A stretch of 35,983 bases of DNA from Candidatus Eiseniibacteriota bacterium (GTDB lineage Bacteria; Eisenbacteria; RBG-16-71-46; JAFGJU01), in NCBI GenBank assembly GCA_016928935.1, contig JAFGJU010000066.1, positions 1 to 35,983 of the forward strand. Direction: 5' to 3'. The notes beneath the pieces are model-generated. The model did not search any database and had not been told where the DNA came from. It was given only the letters and a program-made list of their open reading frames with translations. Positions 1-8,356 of the stretch are shown here, piece after piece; position 1 is the first letter of the stretch, and each line of letters starts with the position of its first letter. The position numbers and the translations under genes are program-made.

Positions 1-1278
1 CCGCTGCAGCATTCTGGGGAACGGGATGGCCTCTCTGACGTGCTCGATTCCGCATATCCACGCCACCGTCCTCTCCACTCCCAACCCGAACCCGCCGTGC
101 TTCACAGTGCCGTATCGCCTGAGGTCCAGGTACCACTCGAACGCTTCCCTGGGGAGCTTCTGGGCTTCTATCTGCCTCTCCAAGAGTGCGAGGTCGTCCT
201 CTCTCTGGCCCCCGCCTATTATCTCGCCGTAGCCCTCCGGCGCGATCATGTCCACGGACATGGTGGTCCGCGGGTCTTCGGCGTTCTGCTTCATGTAGAA
301 GGCCTTGCACTCGCGCGGATAGCCCCAGACGAACAACGGCCTGTCGAACCCCGTCGAGAGCTCGGTCTCCTCGGCCGCCCCAAAGTCAGTTCCCCACTCG
401 ACGGCCACGCCCTTCTGCCTGAGCACTCCGATGGCCTCGTCATACTTGAGGCGCGGAAACGGGGCCTTCACGTTCTCCAGTCTCTCGACTGAGCGCTCCA
501 GCCTTGCCAGCTCCGCCCGGCGCTGCTCCAGCACCCGCGCCACCACATAGCAGGTCATGCGTTCCGCCAGCTGTATCACGTCCTCGAGGTCAGCAAACGC
601 CATCTCCGGCTCGACCATCCAGAATTCTATCAGGTGCCGTCTGGTCTTGGACTTCTCGGCCCGGAACGTCGGGCCGAAACAATACACTTTGGCCAGCGCC
701 ATTGCGGCGGCCTCCATGTACAGCTGACCGCTCTGGCTCAAGTAGGCCTTGTCTCCGAAGTAGTCCGTCTCGAAGAGCGTGCTCGTTCCCTCCACCGCCG
801 AGGGCGTGAAGATGGGCGCGTCCACGGCCACAAACCCCTCTGAGTCAAAGAAGTCGCGTATGGCCCTCTCGACCGTGCCTCTGACGAGCAAAATGGCGTG
901 CTGCCGCGCCGACCTGAGCCACAGATGCCTGTGGTCCAGCAAGAAGGAGACCCCGTGCTCCTTCGGCGTTATGGGGTAGTCCGCCGCTATCTGCACGATG
1001 TCCAGGCCCGTCAGCAGGAGCTCAAACCCGCCGGGCGCCCTGCGTTCCTCCCTGACCCTGCCCTTCACTACGACCGAGCTCTCCTGGGTCAACCGGTCAC
1101 ACTTCTCAAATACCTCCTCGGCGACGGCCGCGCGGTCCACCACCGCCTGTATCGTCCCGGTTCCGTCGCGCAACAGGAGAAAGTGGATCTTGCCGCTCGA
1201 CCGCTTGTTGTAGAGCCAGCCCCTCAATTCGACTTCCTCCGACACGAACCTGGATATCTGATTGACGTAAACGTGCAT
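1..1278 (-). CDS. asnS: Asparaginyl-tRNA synthetase, C-terminus cut by window edge
   Basis: Class II aminoacyl-tRNA synthetase that charges tRNA(Asn) with asparagine in the cytosol. Translating the minus strand from the ATG at 1278 gives 426 residues with no stop before the window edge. It begins MHVYVNQISRFV, followed by an OB-fold anticodon-binding domain (ELRGWLYNKRSSGKIHFLLL, about residues 17-38). Class II motif 2 lies around FRAEKSKTRRHLIEFWMVEP. The motif 3 region GFGLGVERTVAWICGIEHVR is followed by AIPFPR, which normally lies within about ten residues of the AsnRS C terminus, so only the last few residues are missing. AsnRS rather than AspRS is supported by the short length without the bacterial AspRS insertion domain and by the IPFPR ending. 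The gene diverges from the TPR gene at 1502; a candidate promoter is at 1374-1402. Confidence 0.95.
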   Translation of the reverse strand, partial: MHVYVNQISRFVSEEVELRGWLYNKRSSGKIHFLLLRDGTGTIQAVVDRAAVAEEVFEKCDRLTQESSVVVKGRVREERRAPGGFELLLTGLDIVQIAADYPITPKEHGVSFLLDHRHLWLRSARQHAILLVRGTVERAIRDFFDSEGFVAVDAPIFTPSAVEGTSTLFETDYFGDKAYLSQSGQLYMEAAAMALAKVYCFGPTFRAEKSKTRRHLIEFWMVEPEMAFADLEDVIQLAERMTCYVVARVLEQRRAELARLERSVERLENVKAPFPRLKYDEAIGVLRQKGVAVEWGTDFGAAEETELSTGFDRPLFVWGYPRECKAFYMKQNAEDPRTTMSVDMIAPEGYGEIIGGGQREDDLALLERQIEAQKLPREAFEWYLDLRRYGTVKHGGFGLGVERTVAWICGIEHVREAIPFPRMLQR

Positions 1279-1373
1279 GTCTTAGTCTCTCTCCTGCCGG
1301 CCGCCGCGTCCGTGTCGCGGCCCGCCGCCACTGCACCGGGACCTCACGGAATGCACCGGCCGATTTGCCCTGA

Positions 1374-1402
1374 AACTTAACGGCGTTTGCGCCGGCAGTC
1401 AA
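1374..1402 (-). promoter_or_regulatory. Candidate sigma70 promoter for asnS
   Basis: On the minus strand TTGACT (1402-1397), 17 nt, then TAAGTT (1379-1374), about 96 nt upstream of the asnS start. The -10 matches consensus at only four positions. The spacer contains the inverted repeat CGGCG-tttg-CGCCG, which could be an operator or be incidental. Confidence 0.4.
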
Positions 1403-1439
1403 CCCAAAACTGCTTGCGCCTGCGGGGGGCTATTTTCTC

Positions 1440-1468
1440 TTGACATTGGGAGTTGCACCGAATATTTT
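1440..1468 (+). promoter_or_regulatory. Sigma70-type promoter for the TPR/DUF4388 pair
   Basis: TTGACA at 1440-1445, a 17-nt spacer, then TATTTT at 1463-1468, about 33 nt before the ATG at 1502. The surrounding sequence is noticeably more AT-rich than the rest of the window. Perfect -35, five of six in the -10, and ideal spacing. Confidence 0.65.
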
Positions 1469-1501
1469 GAGTTGTTTTTTGAGCATGCGAAGAGGAGCGA
1501 C

Positions 1502-3382
1502 ATGACGAAAGCGCTGACCGTCTTCCTGTGCCTTTGCCTTGCGTGCGCCGCCGCAGCGGCCGAGGACGTGAACGTCGCATCTGACCGTCACCTGTCGGAG
1601 CTCAACGAGACCCGGCTCAACAGCGGCATACCCTCCCTTTCGGCTCACGCCCACGCGTTCTACCGCCTGGGAGTCCAGGCCAGAAAGGAAGGCGACTCCG
1701 ATGCCGCGCTCAAGGCGTTCGCCGCCGCCGCCCAACTGGACCCCAACTTCCTGGACCCAAAGTATTCAATTGCCAGGGCCCACCTGTTCAGTGACGCGGG
1801 CCGGACCATTGCCGAACTATCGGCCGTGACGGACGTCCTGAGGCGCGACTTCCTGGCACAGTATTTCCTGCTTCAGAACGTGTTTGCGATGCTGTTCCTC
1901 AGTCTGGCCGTGGCCCTGGCCGTGTTCGTGGTCATGGCCGTCGTCAGGCACGTCGCCGAGCTGAGACACGTCGTCGGGGAAAGACTCTCCGCCGAGATGC
2001 CGCCCAGGGTCGCCGGCTGGCTGGGTGTCTTCGCCGCCCTCCAGCCCTTGCTCTGGGGACTCGGCCTGGCCGGCACCGTCCTCTGTTGTGGAGGAATCCT
2101 CTGGAGCTGCATGAGCAAGAGAGAGAGGTTCTTCACCGCCGTCTTCCTGGCGCTCGTCGTGACCGCGCCCGTGACGTCCCTTCAGATGGCCAGGAGATTC
2201 CCCCCGCTGGGCTACCAGTCCCCTACGTACGTGTCGTACGCCGCCCTCAGGGACGGCTGGAGCGAGCAGCACGAGAAGGCCTTGCTGAGGTCCATCCAGA
2301 GCCACCCGGAAGAAGCGTCACACCATTTCGTGTACGGCACCATGGCGAGGAGGGCGGCCCGCCTAGGCATAGCGAGGACCGAACTGGAACGAGCAGTCGA
2401 GCTCGCCCCCGGCGAGGCGCGATACATCAACAACCTCGGCAACGTCTACTTCAACCTGGGCGACTTCGACACGGCCGAGAAGTGGTATCGCAAGGCCGTC
2501 AGCGCGGACCCTTCCCTGCCCCAGTCGCACTACAACCTGGGTCAGGTGTTCACGAAGAGGCTCATGTTCGAGGAGGCCAACGCGGAAATCGCCACGGCGA
2601 AACAGTTGGACGGAGAGCTGATAAACGACTTCTCGTTGAATAGTCGCGAACAACTGAACCGGAGCGTCATCGACGCCGGCCTTTCACTATCCCGTTTGTG
2701 GAGCGCGCTTCGCGCGGAGGGGGCCGGGTTCCAGACGTCCGAGGCCCTGGAGCCGGCCTTGCGGTTTCTGGGTGTGGGGCGACAACGGAGAAGCGTCACG
2801 ATCGCGTTCTTCTTCGCGTTGAGCCTTGTGGCGAGCGGCCTGGTCTTCCGCAACCTCAAGACCTACAGGTGCACCAACTGCGGCAAGATAGTCTGCCGGA
2901 AGTGCCTCTCGAGGGCGCAGAAGCAGATCTACTGCCTCAAGTGCGCTGTGGCCGCGACCTCCCTCAAGTCGCCCGAGTTCACCAGGCTGCTCCTGGCGAA
3001 CCAGCTCCAGCTGGAGACGAGAAGGTTGAGGCCGTTCTCGACTGCCGCGGCTGTTGTGCTGCCGGGCTTCAGGCTGGTCCAGGCCGGATACGCCATTTCC
3101 GGATTCCTCGTCGTCCTCCTCTGTACCGCCGTGGCCGTCTGCATCGCTGTCCGAGGCTACTGGGTGGACTACCTGCCTTCTCTTCCCTACGAGACCCAGG
3201 GCGTGGTAACATATTCGATGTTGCTCGTGCCGGCGGTCCTCATACACGCGCTGACGCTCTCCTGGTTGACCAGGAAGGCGAAGAGCCGCCAGCCGCAACT
3301 CAGAGTCATCCGGACTCAAACCCCGGGGAAATCTGTCGGAGATGGCGCTACAGGGAAACCTACAAGATTTCAGTCTGGTTGA
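1502..3382 (+). CDS. Membrane TPR protein with zinc ribbon, unknown role
   Basis: The ATG at 1502 is chosen because a Shine-Dalgarno-like GAGGAG lies just upstream and the protein then opens with a signal peptide (MTKALTVFLCLCLACAAAAA-ED). The 626 residues show a TPR unit at about 50-85 and membrane segments near 122-147, 172-202 and 210-227. A second TPR array lies at about 265-370 (motifs such as NNLGNVYFNLGDFDTAEKWY), then another membrane segment near 432-450. Two adjacent CxxC pairs (CTNCGK, CRKC) followed by YCLKC form a zinc-ribbon-like element near 458-483. At least two more membrane segments follow. TPRs usually mediate protein-protein contacts; the partner is unknown. Its 3' end overlaps the following DUF4388 gene by 41 bp, implying translational coupling and a shared process. 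I do not recognise a named family for the whole architecture. Confidence 0.8.
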   Translation: MTKALTVFLCLCLACAAAAAEDVNVASDRHLSELNETRLNSGIPSLSAHAHAFYRLGVQARKEGDSDAALKAFAAAAQLDPNFLDPKYSIARAHLFSDAGRTIAELSAVTDVLRRDFLAQYFLLQNVFAMLFLSLAVALAVFVVMAVVRHVAELRHVVGERLSAEMPPRVAGWLGVFAALQPLLWGLGLAGTVLCCGGILWSCMSKRERFFTAVFLALVVTAPVTSLQMARRFPPLGYQSPTYVSYAALRDGWSEQHEKALLRSIQSHPEEASHHFVYGTMARRAARLGIARTELERAVELAPGEARYINNLGNVYFNLGDFDTAEKWYRKAVSADPSLPQSHYNLGQVFTKRLMFEEANAEIATAKQLDGELINDFSLNSREQLNRSVIDAGLSLSRLWSALRAEGAGFQTSEALEPALRFLGVGRQRRSVTIAFFFALSLVASGLVFRNLKTYRCTNCGKIVCRKCLSRAQKQIYCLKCAVAATSLKSPEFTRLLLANQLQLETRRLRPFSTAAAVVLPGFRLVQAGYAISGFLVVLLCTAVAVCIAVRGYWVDYLPSLPYETQGVVTYSMLLVPAVLIHALTLSWLTRKAKSRQPQLRVIRTQTPGKSVGDGATGKPTRFQSG

Positions 3383-4406
3383 GATCCTCCAGCTCATCGC
3401 TGTACAGAGGAAGTCAGGAGTCCTGAGACTCTCGTCGGGACCGAACGTCGCCGTGCTGTTTTTCGAGAAGGGCAACGTTGTCGCGCTGTCCGACAGGCGG
3501 GACCGCGAGAAGAAGTCAGAGCCGCTCCTGCACTTCCTGCGCACCACCGGCAGGCTCAGCAACGAACATGCCGAGCAGGTGGGCGCCATCCGCACCCAGA
3601 GCAAGAAGGAGCTGCCTGAAATCATCATCGGCGGCGGCTACATGAGCGCCAAACAGCTCACCGAAGCCATCGAACAGTTCGCCAGAGAGCTCCTTCCGAG
3701 CCTCCTGACCTGGAAGAGAGGCACGTACGTCTTTTCGGGCGACGAGAGAACCGTCTCCAGGTTGTACCTCAAGGTTCCGATGCGCACCGAGGCCCTTCTG
3801 ATGGAATGCATGAGGAGGATCGACGAGAGTGCGAGAATGAAGGAGCTGTATTCTCCCTCTCTGATACTGCGCCCCACGGGCAAGGAGCCCCCCGAGGAAC
3901 TGGGCGAACATGAGAAGAAGGCCCTGCCCCTCGCGGACGGCAAGACGCCCATCTACGACATCGTGGTGAAGTCCAGGCTCGGCGAGTTCCGCACCTACGA
4001 GGCGCTGGATCGGCTGGTCGAGACCGGCCTCATCGAGATCACCGATCAGACGGCGGAACCGCCGGGGAGAGAGCCTTCCGTGGAGGTCGGGGCCAAGGTT
4101 CGGCTCGTCTCGGCTCTGAGGATAGCCCTGGTCGTCGCGGCCCTTACGGCCGCGAGTCTGGGCGTGAGGTGGGCGGTCGCCAAGTTCGAGGCCGTGGCCG
4201 AGTCCTCGTATGCCCCACCCGGGCGCGCTGAGAAGGTGCGCGAGGAGGACGTACGGCTGGCCATCGAGGTCTACAAGGCCGCGAAGGGTGTCTACCCGGA
4301 CGACCTGCGGCAGCTCGTATCCGAGGGCTTGGCGGTGGAGGCGACACCCAGCAACTTCAACTACGCGAAGACCCCGAAGGGTTTTGCCCTACAGCGCAAG
4401 CAGTGA
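3342..4406 (+). CDS. DUF4388 (PATAN-like) domain protein with TM anchor and pilin-like tail
   Basis: The 354-residue protein starts MALQGNLQDFSLVEILQLIA, the typical opening of DUF4388, a domain found in bacterial signalling and gliding-related proteins. It continues with GVLRLSS and LFFEKGNVVAL, as expected for that fold (about residues 1-55). Residues about 60-145 (LRTTGRLSNEHAEQVGAI; LLTWKRGTYVFSGDE) resemble the C-terminal part common to DUF4388 proteins. A winged-helix-like stretch (about 200-235) precedes one membrane segment (about 256-278). The last 55 residues (LAIEVYKAAKGVYPDDLRQL) look like the soluble part of type II pseudopilins, which is inference from pattern only. The start lies inside the TPR gene, so the two are probably co-translated. 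The downstream neighbour converges with only 33 bp between the stops, and I see no clear terminator there. Confidence 0.8.
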   Translation: MALQGNLQDFSLVEILQLIAVQRKSGVLRLSSGPNVAVLFFEKGNVVALSDRRDREKKSEPLLHFLRTTGRLSNEHAEQVGAIRTQSKKELPEIIIGGGYMSAKQLTEAIEQFARELLPSLLTWKRGTYVFSGDERTVSRLYLKVPMRTEALLMECMRRIDESARMKELYSPSLILRPTGKEPPEELGEHEKKALPLADGKTPIYDIVVKSRLGEFRTYEALDRLVETGLIEITDQTAEPPGREPSVEVGAKVRLVSALRIALVVAALTAASLGVRWAVAKFEAVAESSYAPPGRAEKVREEDVRLAIEVYKAAKGVYPDDLRQLVSEGLAVEATPSNFNYAKTPKGFALQRKQ

Positions 4407-4439
4407 CCCGCCCGGCTGCTGGGCTCGCTCGGAAAAGCC

Positions 4440-5444
4440 TCACCTCCCGGTCAGCGTGGGATAGTTCAGCGCGAAGCGCATAGAATAATACAACCGCGCG
4501 AGCCCCATCAACACCAACACGGCCAGAAGGAAACCCGGGAAGGCCAAGCCCGACATGAGGACGAAGACCGACGAGGAGGCCCTGTAGGCCACCTTTACAG
4601 CGCGCTCAGTGCGCTTCGCGCATGCGTAGGCGAACAGCGGCAGCGAGACTGCCGCGGCCACCAACACCAATCGGTTGCTGGTGAGAAGGCTCAGCGGCAC
4701 GGCCGCGGCCAAAAGCACCAGGGCCAGCAGAGGACCACGCTCCACTCCCAGTGTCACGCCTGTAGTCCTGAAGCCGCTCCGCCTGTCCCCCATTCTGTCG
4801 TGCACGGCCGTGAGCGTGAACACTCCCCCCACGCACAGAGCCAGGGGCGCCGACCTCGCGACCGCGTTGAGGCCCGGGGTGGAGGCCAGCGACCAACCGG
4901 TCAGGAATGCCACCGTGCCGTACCCGACCGCGTTAGCGAGGAGGTCCAGCGGAAACAGGCGCTTCAGGGCCAGGGGCGGAACCGAGTAAGCCATGCCGAG
5001 CACGAAGGACAGGGCGAACAGCAGAACGGTGGTCTGACCGCATCTCGCGCCTCCGGCCAAGCCCAGGGCCAGGAGCGCCGCCGCCACACCCCACGCCTCT
5101 CTCCTCGAGACTATTCCCCTCGGTATCAGAAACAGCTTATCGTTCGCCGAGTCGCTCTCGGCGTCGTAGACCTGGTTCACGACGTAAACCGAGGCCATCA
5201 ACAGAGCGTACGACACGACCCCGAGCCAGGGGTGCACCGGCCCCTGATGGCCCGGCCACGAGTCGCGGGCCGAGAGAAGCGCTCTGACGCGGCCGGGCCA
5301 AGCGTCCCCGCCCTGCAACACTGCTTCGGCGTAGCCCAGCAGGAAGAACGTCGCGGCGGGGACCGTCACGAGGGGCCTCAGAAGGAAGAATCGGTCGGCG
5401 AGCACGACGACCGCCTTCTTGAGGGCGGTCTTAAGACTTTTCAT
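4440..5444 (-). CDS. UbiA-family prenyltransferase
   Basis: Integral membrane aromatic/lipid prenyltransferase, 334 residues with about eight or nine hydrophobic segments. Both Asp-rich metal-prenyl-diphosphate motifs are present: NxxxDxxxD as NQVYDAESD (N90, D94, D98) and DxxxD as DRMGD (D216, D220). The superfamily includes MenA, UbiA, chlorophyll synthase and archaeal-type lipid prenyltransferases. The acceptor cannot be read from sequence; the first motif context (NQVYDAESDSANDKLFLI) is not the classic UbiA or MenA pattern. It is the last gene of the minus block and overlaps the 3' end of gmhB by 14 bp, so it is expressed with LPS genes. A role in quinone synthesis or in polyprenyl or core-lipid modification are both possible. 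Confidence 0.85.
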   Translation of the reverse strand: MKSLKTALKKAVVVLADRFFLLRPLVTVPAATFFLLGYAEAVLQGGDAWPGRVRALLSARDSWPGHQGPVHPWLGVVSYALLMASVYVVNQVYDAESDSANDKLFLIPRGIVSRREAWGVAAALLALGLAGGARCGQTTVLLFALSFVLGMAYSVPPLALKRLFPLDLLANAVGYGTVAFLTGWSLASTPGLNAVARSAPLALCVGGVFTLTAVHDRMGDRRSGFRTTGVTLGVERGPLLALVLLAAAVPLSLLTSNRLVLVAAAVSLPLFAYACAKRTERAVKVAYRASSSVFVLMSGLAFPGFLLAVLVLMGLARLYYSMRFALNYPTLTGR

Positions 5445-6030
5445 CCAATATCCATTCGACCGCCTGGGCGAGGTCGTCGCACACCCTGTCGGCTGTCCTC
5501 ATGATTTCCGCCTGATGCTCCTGCATCTCCCTCTCCCCATACCCCGTGCGCACGAACACGGTCGAGGCACCGGCCGCCTTGCCGGCCTGCAGGTCTATCA
5601 AGCGGTCCCCTACCATGAAGCTCCTCCCCAGGTCTATTCCCATGTCCTCCGAAGCCTTGAGCAGCAGGCCCGGCTTGGGCTTTCTGCAGTCGCATTCGGC
5701 GCCGAACTCCGGGTGATGGGGGCAGTAGTAGGCGGCGTCCACAAACGCGCCCTCCGCCCCGAGCAGCTCCACGAACCGGTCGTGGACCCTGTCCAGGTCG
5801 CCGACGGTGAAGAGCCCTCTCGCCACCCCAGCCTGATTGGAGATGACCACGACCGGTATGCCCAGCTTGTTGAGCTTCGATAACGACGCGGCCGCGTCGG
5901 GGATGAGTTTGACTCCATCGGGGTCGGACTGGTACCCGATCTCTTCAATGACCGTGCCGTCCCTGTCCACGAAGACCGCCCAGCTCGTCCTCTTCTGCCC
6001 GCGCGCCCCCTCGGACCGCTTGCTCAGCAT
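5431..6030 (-). CDS. gmhB: D-glycero-D-manno-heptose 1,7-bisphosphate 7-phosphatase
   Basis: HAD-IIIA phosphatase removing the 7-phosphate of heptose bisphosphate on the way to ADP-heptose for the LPS core. The catalytic motif VDRDGTV carries D22 and D24. SNQAGVARG is the conserved Thr/Ser loop. CPHHPEFGAECDCRKPKPG gives the Cys/His zinc site and the following Lys that are diagnostic of GmhB against histidinol-phosphatase relatives. MVGDRLIDLQAGKAAG is motif IV. The ATG at 6030 (199 aa) is preferred because GAGAGG lies four bases upstream; a GTG at 6045 would add five residues but has no ribosome site. The gene lies between the heptosyltransferase fusion, whose product it supplies with substrate, and the UbiA gene. 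GmhA and HldE are not in the window. Confidence 0.92.
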   Translation of the reverse strand: MLSKRSEGARGQKRTSWAVFVDRDGTVIEEIGYQSDPDGVKLIPDAAASLSKLNKLGIPVVVISNQAGVARGLFTVGDLDRVHDRFVELLGAEGAFVDAAYYCPHHPEFGAECDCRKPKPGLLLKASEDMGIDLGRSFMVGDRLIDLQAGKAAGASTVFVRTGYGEREMQEHQAEIMRTADRVCDDLAQAVEWILDEKS

Positions 6031-6070
6031 GCGACCTCTCTCCACCGGCCCGCCGCCTCGACCGTCTCAG

Positions 6071-8356
6071 TCAGTCCGGCCCCGGCCTCAGACCAAACGT
6101 CAAACGCCGCCTCAGCTTCAGCGCAACCTCGTGGACTGACTCCGCGTCTATCCCGGTGAGGCACTCCAGATGGTAGGGACACCTGTCCATGAAACACGGA
6201 GAACACGAGACCCTCTTCTGCACGACGGCCACTGCGTCGCCTCTGGGGGCCGTCCAACTGGGGTCCGTGGAGCCGACTACGACAACCACGGGGCAGCCGA
6301 CTGCCGCAGCGACGTGCGCCGCGCCCGAGTCGTTGCCCACGAATATGCCGGCCATCGCGGACAGGGCCGCCAGCTCGCCCAGGCTCGTCTCACCCGCCAG
6401 GTTGAGCACAGACACGCGGCTCTGCCGTCCTATCGACTCGCAGAGGTCTCTTTCGGAGGCGGTCCCCACCAGGACCACCTGCGCCTGCTCCGACCTGCCC
6501 AGCAGCTCCCCGAGCCTCATGTACGCCGCCGGAGGCCACGCCTTGGTCTCCCCGTACGTCGCGCCCGGCGCCAGCAGCACCAGACTGGAACCTTCCCTCA
6601 CGCCTCTGAGCTCGAGCAGCCGCCGAACCCTCTCCACGTCCGCCTCAACGACCGGCATGCGCACACGGCCGTCGTACTCGGCGTCCGGCGGGAGGAGGTG
6701 TGAGTATTGCTCACAAAGATGTAGCCAGCGAGGCTTGGCGAGCCGCGTCGTGAGAAGCGCCCCCCTCATCTCGCTCCCGAAGCCCACCCGCCGGGGCACG
6801 CCGGCCAGCCGCAGCTGCAAGGCCGAGGCGAACGAATCGGGCATGGCAACTCCCAGGCTGCATCCACGCCTCCTGAGCCTTATCGCCGCGGCCACGAGCG
6901 AGGGCCAGCGGCTGGAGCTCATCACAAGGATCTCATTCGCGAGGTCGCCCTTCCGGAACAGTCCGGCCACCCGTTTGTGAGCGACGAGCACGAGCCTCCC
7001 GGGCGTCACCAGTCTGCTGAGAGCGGTCAGGGTGGGAACGGCCATGACGGCGTCTCCAACCCAGTTGGGGACTCTGACCGCAACGACGCCGGTCTCGGGC
7101 ACCGTCCATTCCCGTTTCGACCGCTCGGACGCAGTCTGTTTCACCCTGAAGTGCGGCGACTCGAGCGTGTCCGACACACGCCCGGGATTGGGACGCGTCC
7201 TGCCGGCGACGACGGCCTCCACCGCGTCCCCCACCTCCTCCACCCTCACTGACTCCATGCATATCAAGCGGCCATTCCTGCACTCCTCGCTGCCGTGGAC
7301 GTCACACGGCTTGCAGTCGAACTCGTTCGAGAACACCACCGACCTCCCCTCCGGCGGGAAGAAACCGAATTCCGGAGTGGTAGGACCGAAGATGGCCACG
7401 ACGGGCGTGTCCACGGAATGCGCCACGTGCGCCAGCCCGGAATCGTTCGACACTACGCACGCGCAGTGAGCCATGGCCGAAGCCACGGTCCTCAGGTCCC
7501 CAGAGATGAATCGCATTCCGTGCTCGGGCTCGACGGCGCCCCGGAGAACCGCCACGCCCCCGGGCTTCTGGGGCCCGTCTTCAATCGCCCGCTTCCCGCC
7601 CTCCAACATCACCCCCAACCTGGCACCCACCCTGATAAGCGACCTCAGAGAGCCTATCGTGGGCTCGTCCGAGGGCCCGCCGAGCACCGCCACCCGAAAA
7701 CCACGCTCCACGAGCCGGTGCGCCAGCGAGACCACCCTGTCCTCACCCCACATCTTCGTCTTCCACCTGGCGCCGGGGCAAACACCGACCACGGGCCGGG
7801 AGTCCGCAGGCGTGCCCGCCTCCGGTGCCCGCGGTTCATGGACGAGACGGAAGCCGGCTTCTCTCTCCCGTTCAGTCAGGTAGATGCGAGGCCTGAGAGC
7901 GAGCATCGGTCCGAACAGCCTCTGGAGGCCGGCCAGGTAGCGCTGGACCACGTGTCTCGGCACGGTCGGACGCAAGCTCTTGAACCGTACCATTCCGTGT
8001 CTCGACAGCGAGTCCTTCCGCCCTCTGACCAGCTTCCTGGGAGAGGCGAGACGGGAGAGCAGGACGGAGCGGAGGTTTGACTGCAGGTCGACCACGAGGT
8101 CGAACCGCCGCGCCTTGAGTTCCCTTCCCAATCTCAGGGTGGCCAGGACCGCGTGCCCGCGGCCGCCGGTGGTCAGCACCTCGTCTACGCTGGGGTTGTT
8201 GAGAAGGACGGGCGTGTACTCGGGCTTGGTCACAAAAGTCACATGAGTCCCGGGCGCGAGCGCCTTCAGAGAGCGCGGCACGGCGGAGGCCAGCACCACG
8301 TCTCCGAGTGAACTCAGCCTGATGACGAGCGTCTTGAGCGGGACTCGTTGGTTCAC
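6071..8356 (-). CDS. Fused tandem GT9 heptosyltransferases
   Basis: One uninterrupted 761-residue frame holds two complete glycosyltransferase family 9 domains. Domain 1 (about 1-385) begins LVIRLSSLGDVVLASAVP, with the WaaC/WaaF-type catalytic Asp (D19), and ends in a donor-site block SNDSGLAHVAHSVDTPVVAIFGPTTP. Domain 2 (about 400-761) begins VAVRVPNWVGDAVMAVPTLT and contains GNDSGAAHVAAAVGCPVVVV, then a WaaF-like Cys cluster CSPCFMDRCPYHLEC. GT9 enzymes usually have one domain of about 320-360 residues and transfer heptose from ADP-heptose to Kdo or heptose of the inner core. The likely reading is that one polypeptide adds two successive heptoses at the cytoplasmic face, but the acceptor order is inference. 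The start is GTG, overlapping the msbA stop by 4 nt (GTGA), indicating translational coupling. Confidence 0.88.
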   Translation of the reverse strand: MNQRVPLKTLVIRLSSLGDVVLASAVPRSLKALAPGTHVTFVTKPEYTPVLLNNPSVDEVLTTGGRGHAVLATLRLGRELKARRFDLVVDLQSNLRSVLLSRLASPRKLVRGRKDSLSRHGMVRFKSLRPTVPRHVVQRYLAGLQRLFGPMLALRPRIYLTEREREAGFRLVHEPRAPEAGTPADSRPVVGVCPGARWKTKMWGEDRVVSLAHRLVERGFRVAVLGGPSDEPTIGSLRSLIRVGARLGVMLEGGKRAIEDGPQKPGGVAVLRGAVEPEHGMRFISGDLRTVASAMAHCACVVSNDSGLAHVAHSVDTPVVAIFGPTTPEFGFFPPEGRSVVFSNEFDCKPCDVHGSEECRNGRLICMESVRVEEVGDAVEAVVAGRTRPNPGRVSDTLESPHFRVKQTASERSKREWTVPETGVVAVRVPNWVGDAVMAVPTLTALSRLVTPGRLVLVAHKRVAGLFRKGDLANEILVMSSSRWPSLVAAAIRLRRRGCSLGVAMPDSFASALQLRLAGVPRRVGFGSEMRGALLTTRLAKPRWLHLCEQYSHLLPPDAEYDGRVRMPVVEADVERVRRLLELRGVREGSSLVLLAPGATYGETKAWPPAAYMRLGELLGRSEQAQVVLVGTASERDLCESIGRQSRVSVLNLAGETSLGELAALSAMAGIFVGNDSGAAHVAAAVGCPVVVVVGSTDPSWTAPRGDAVAVVQKRVSCSPCFMDRCPYHLECLTGIDAESVHEVALKLRRRLTFGLRPGPD

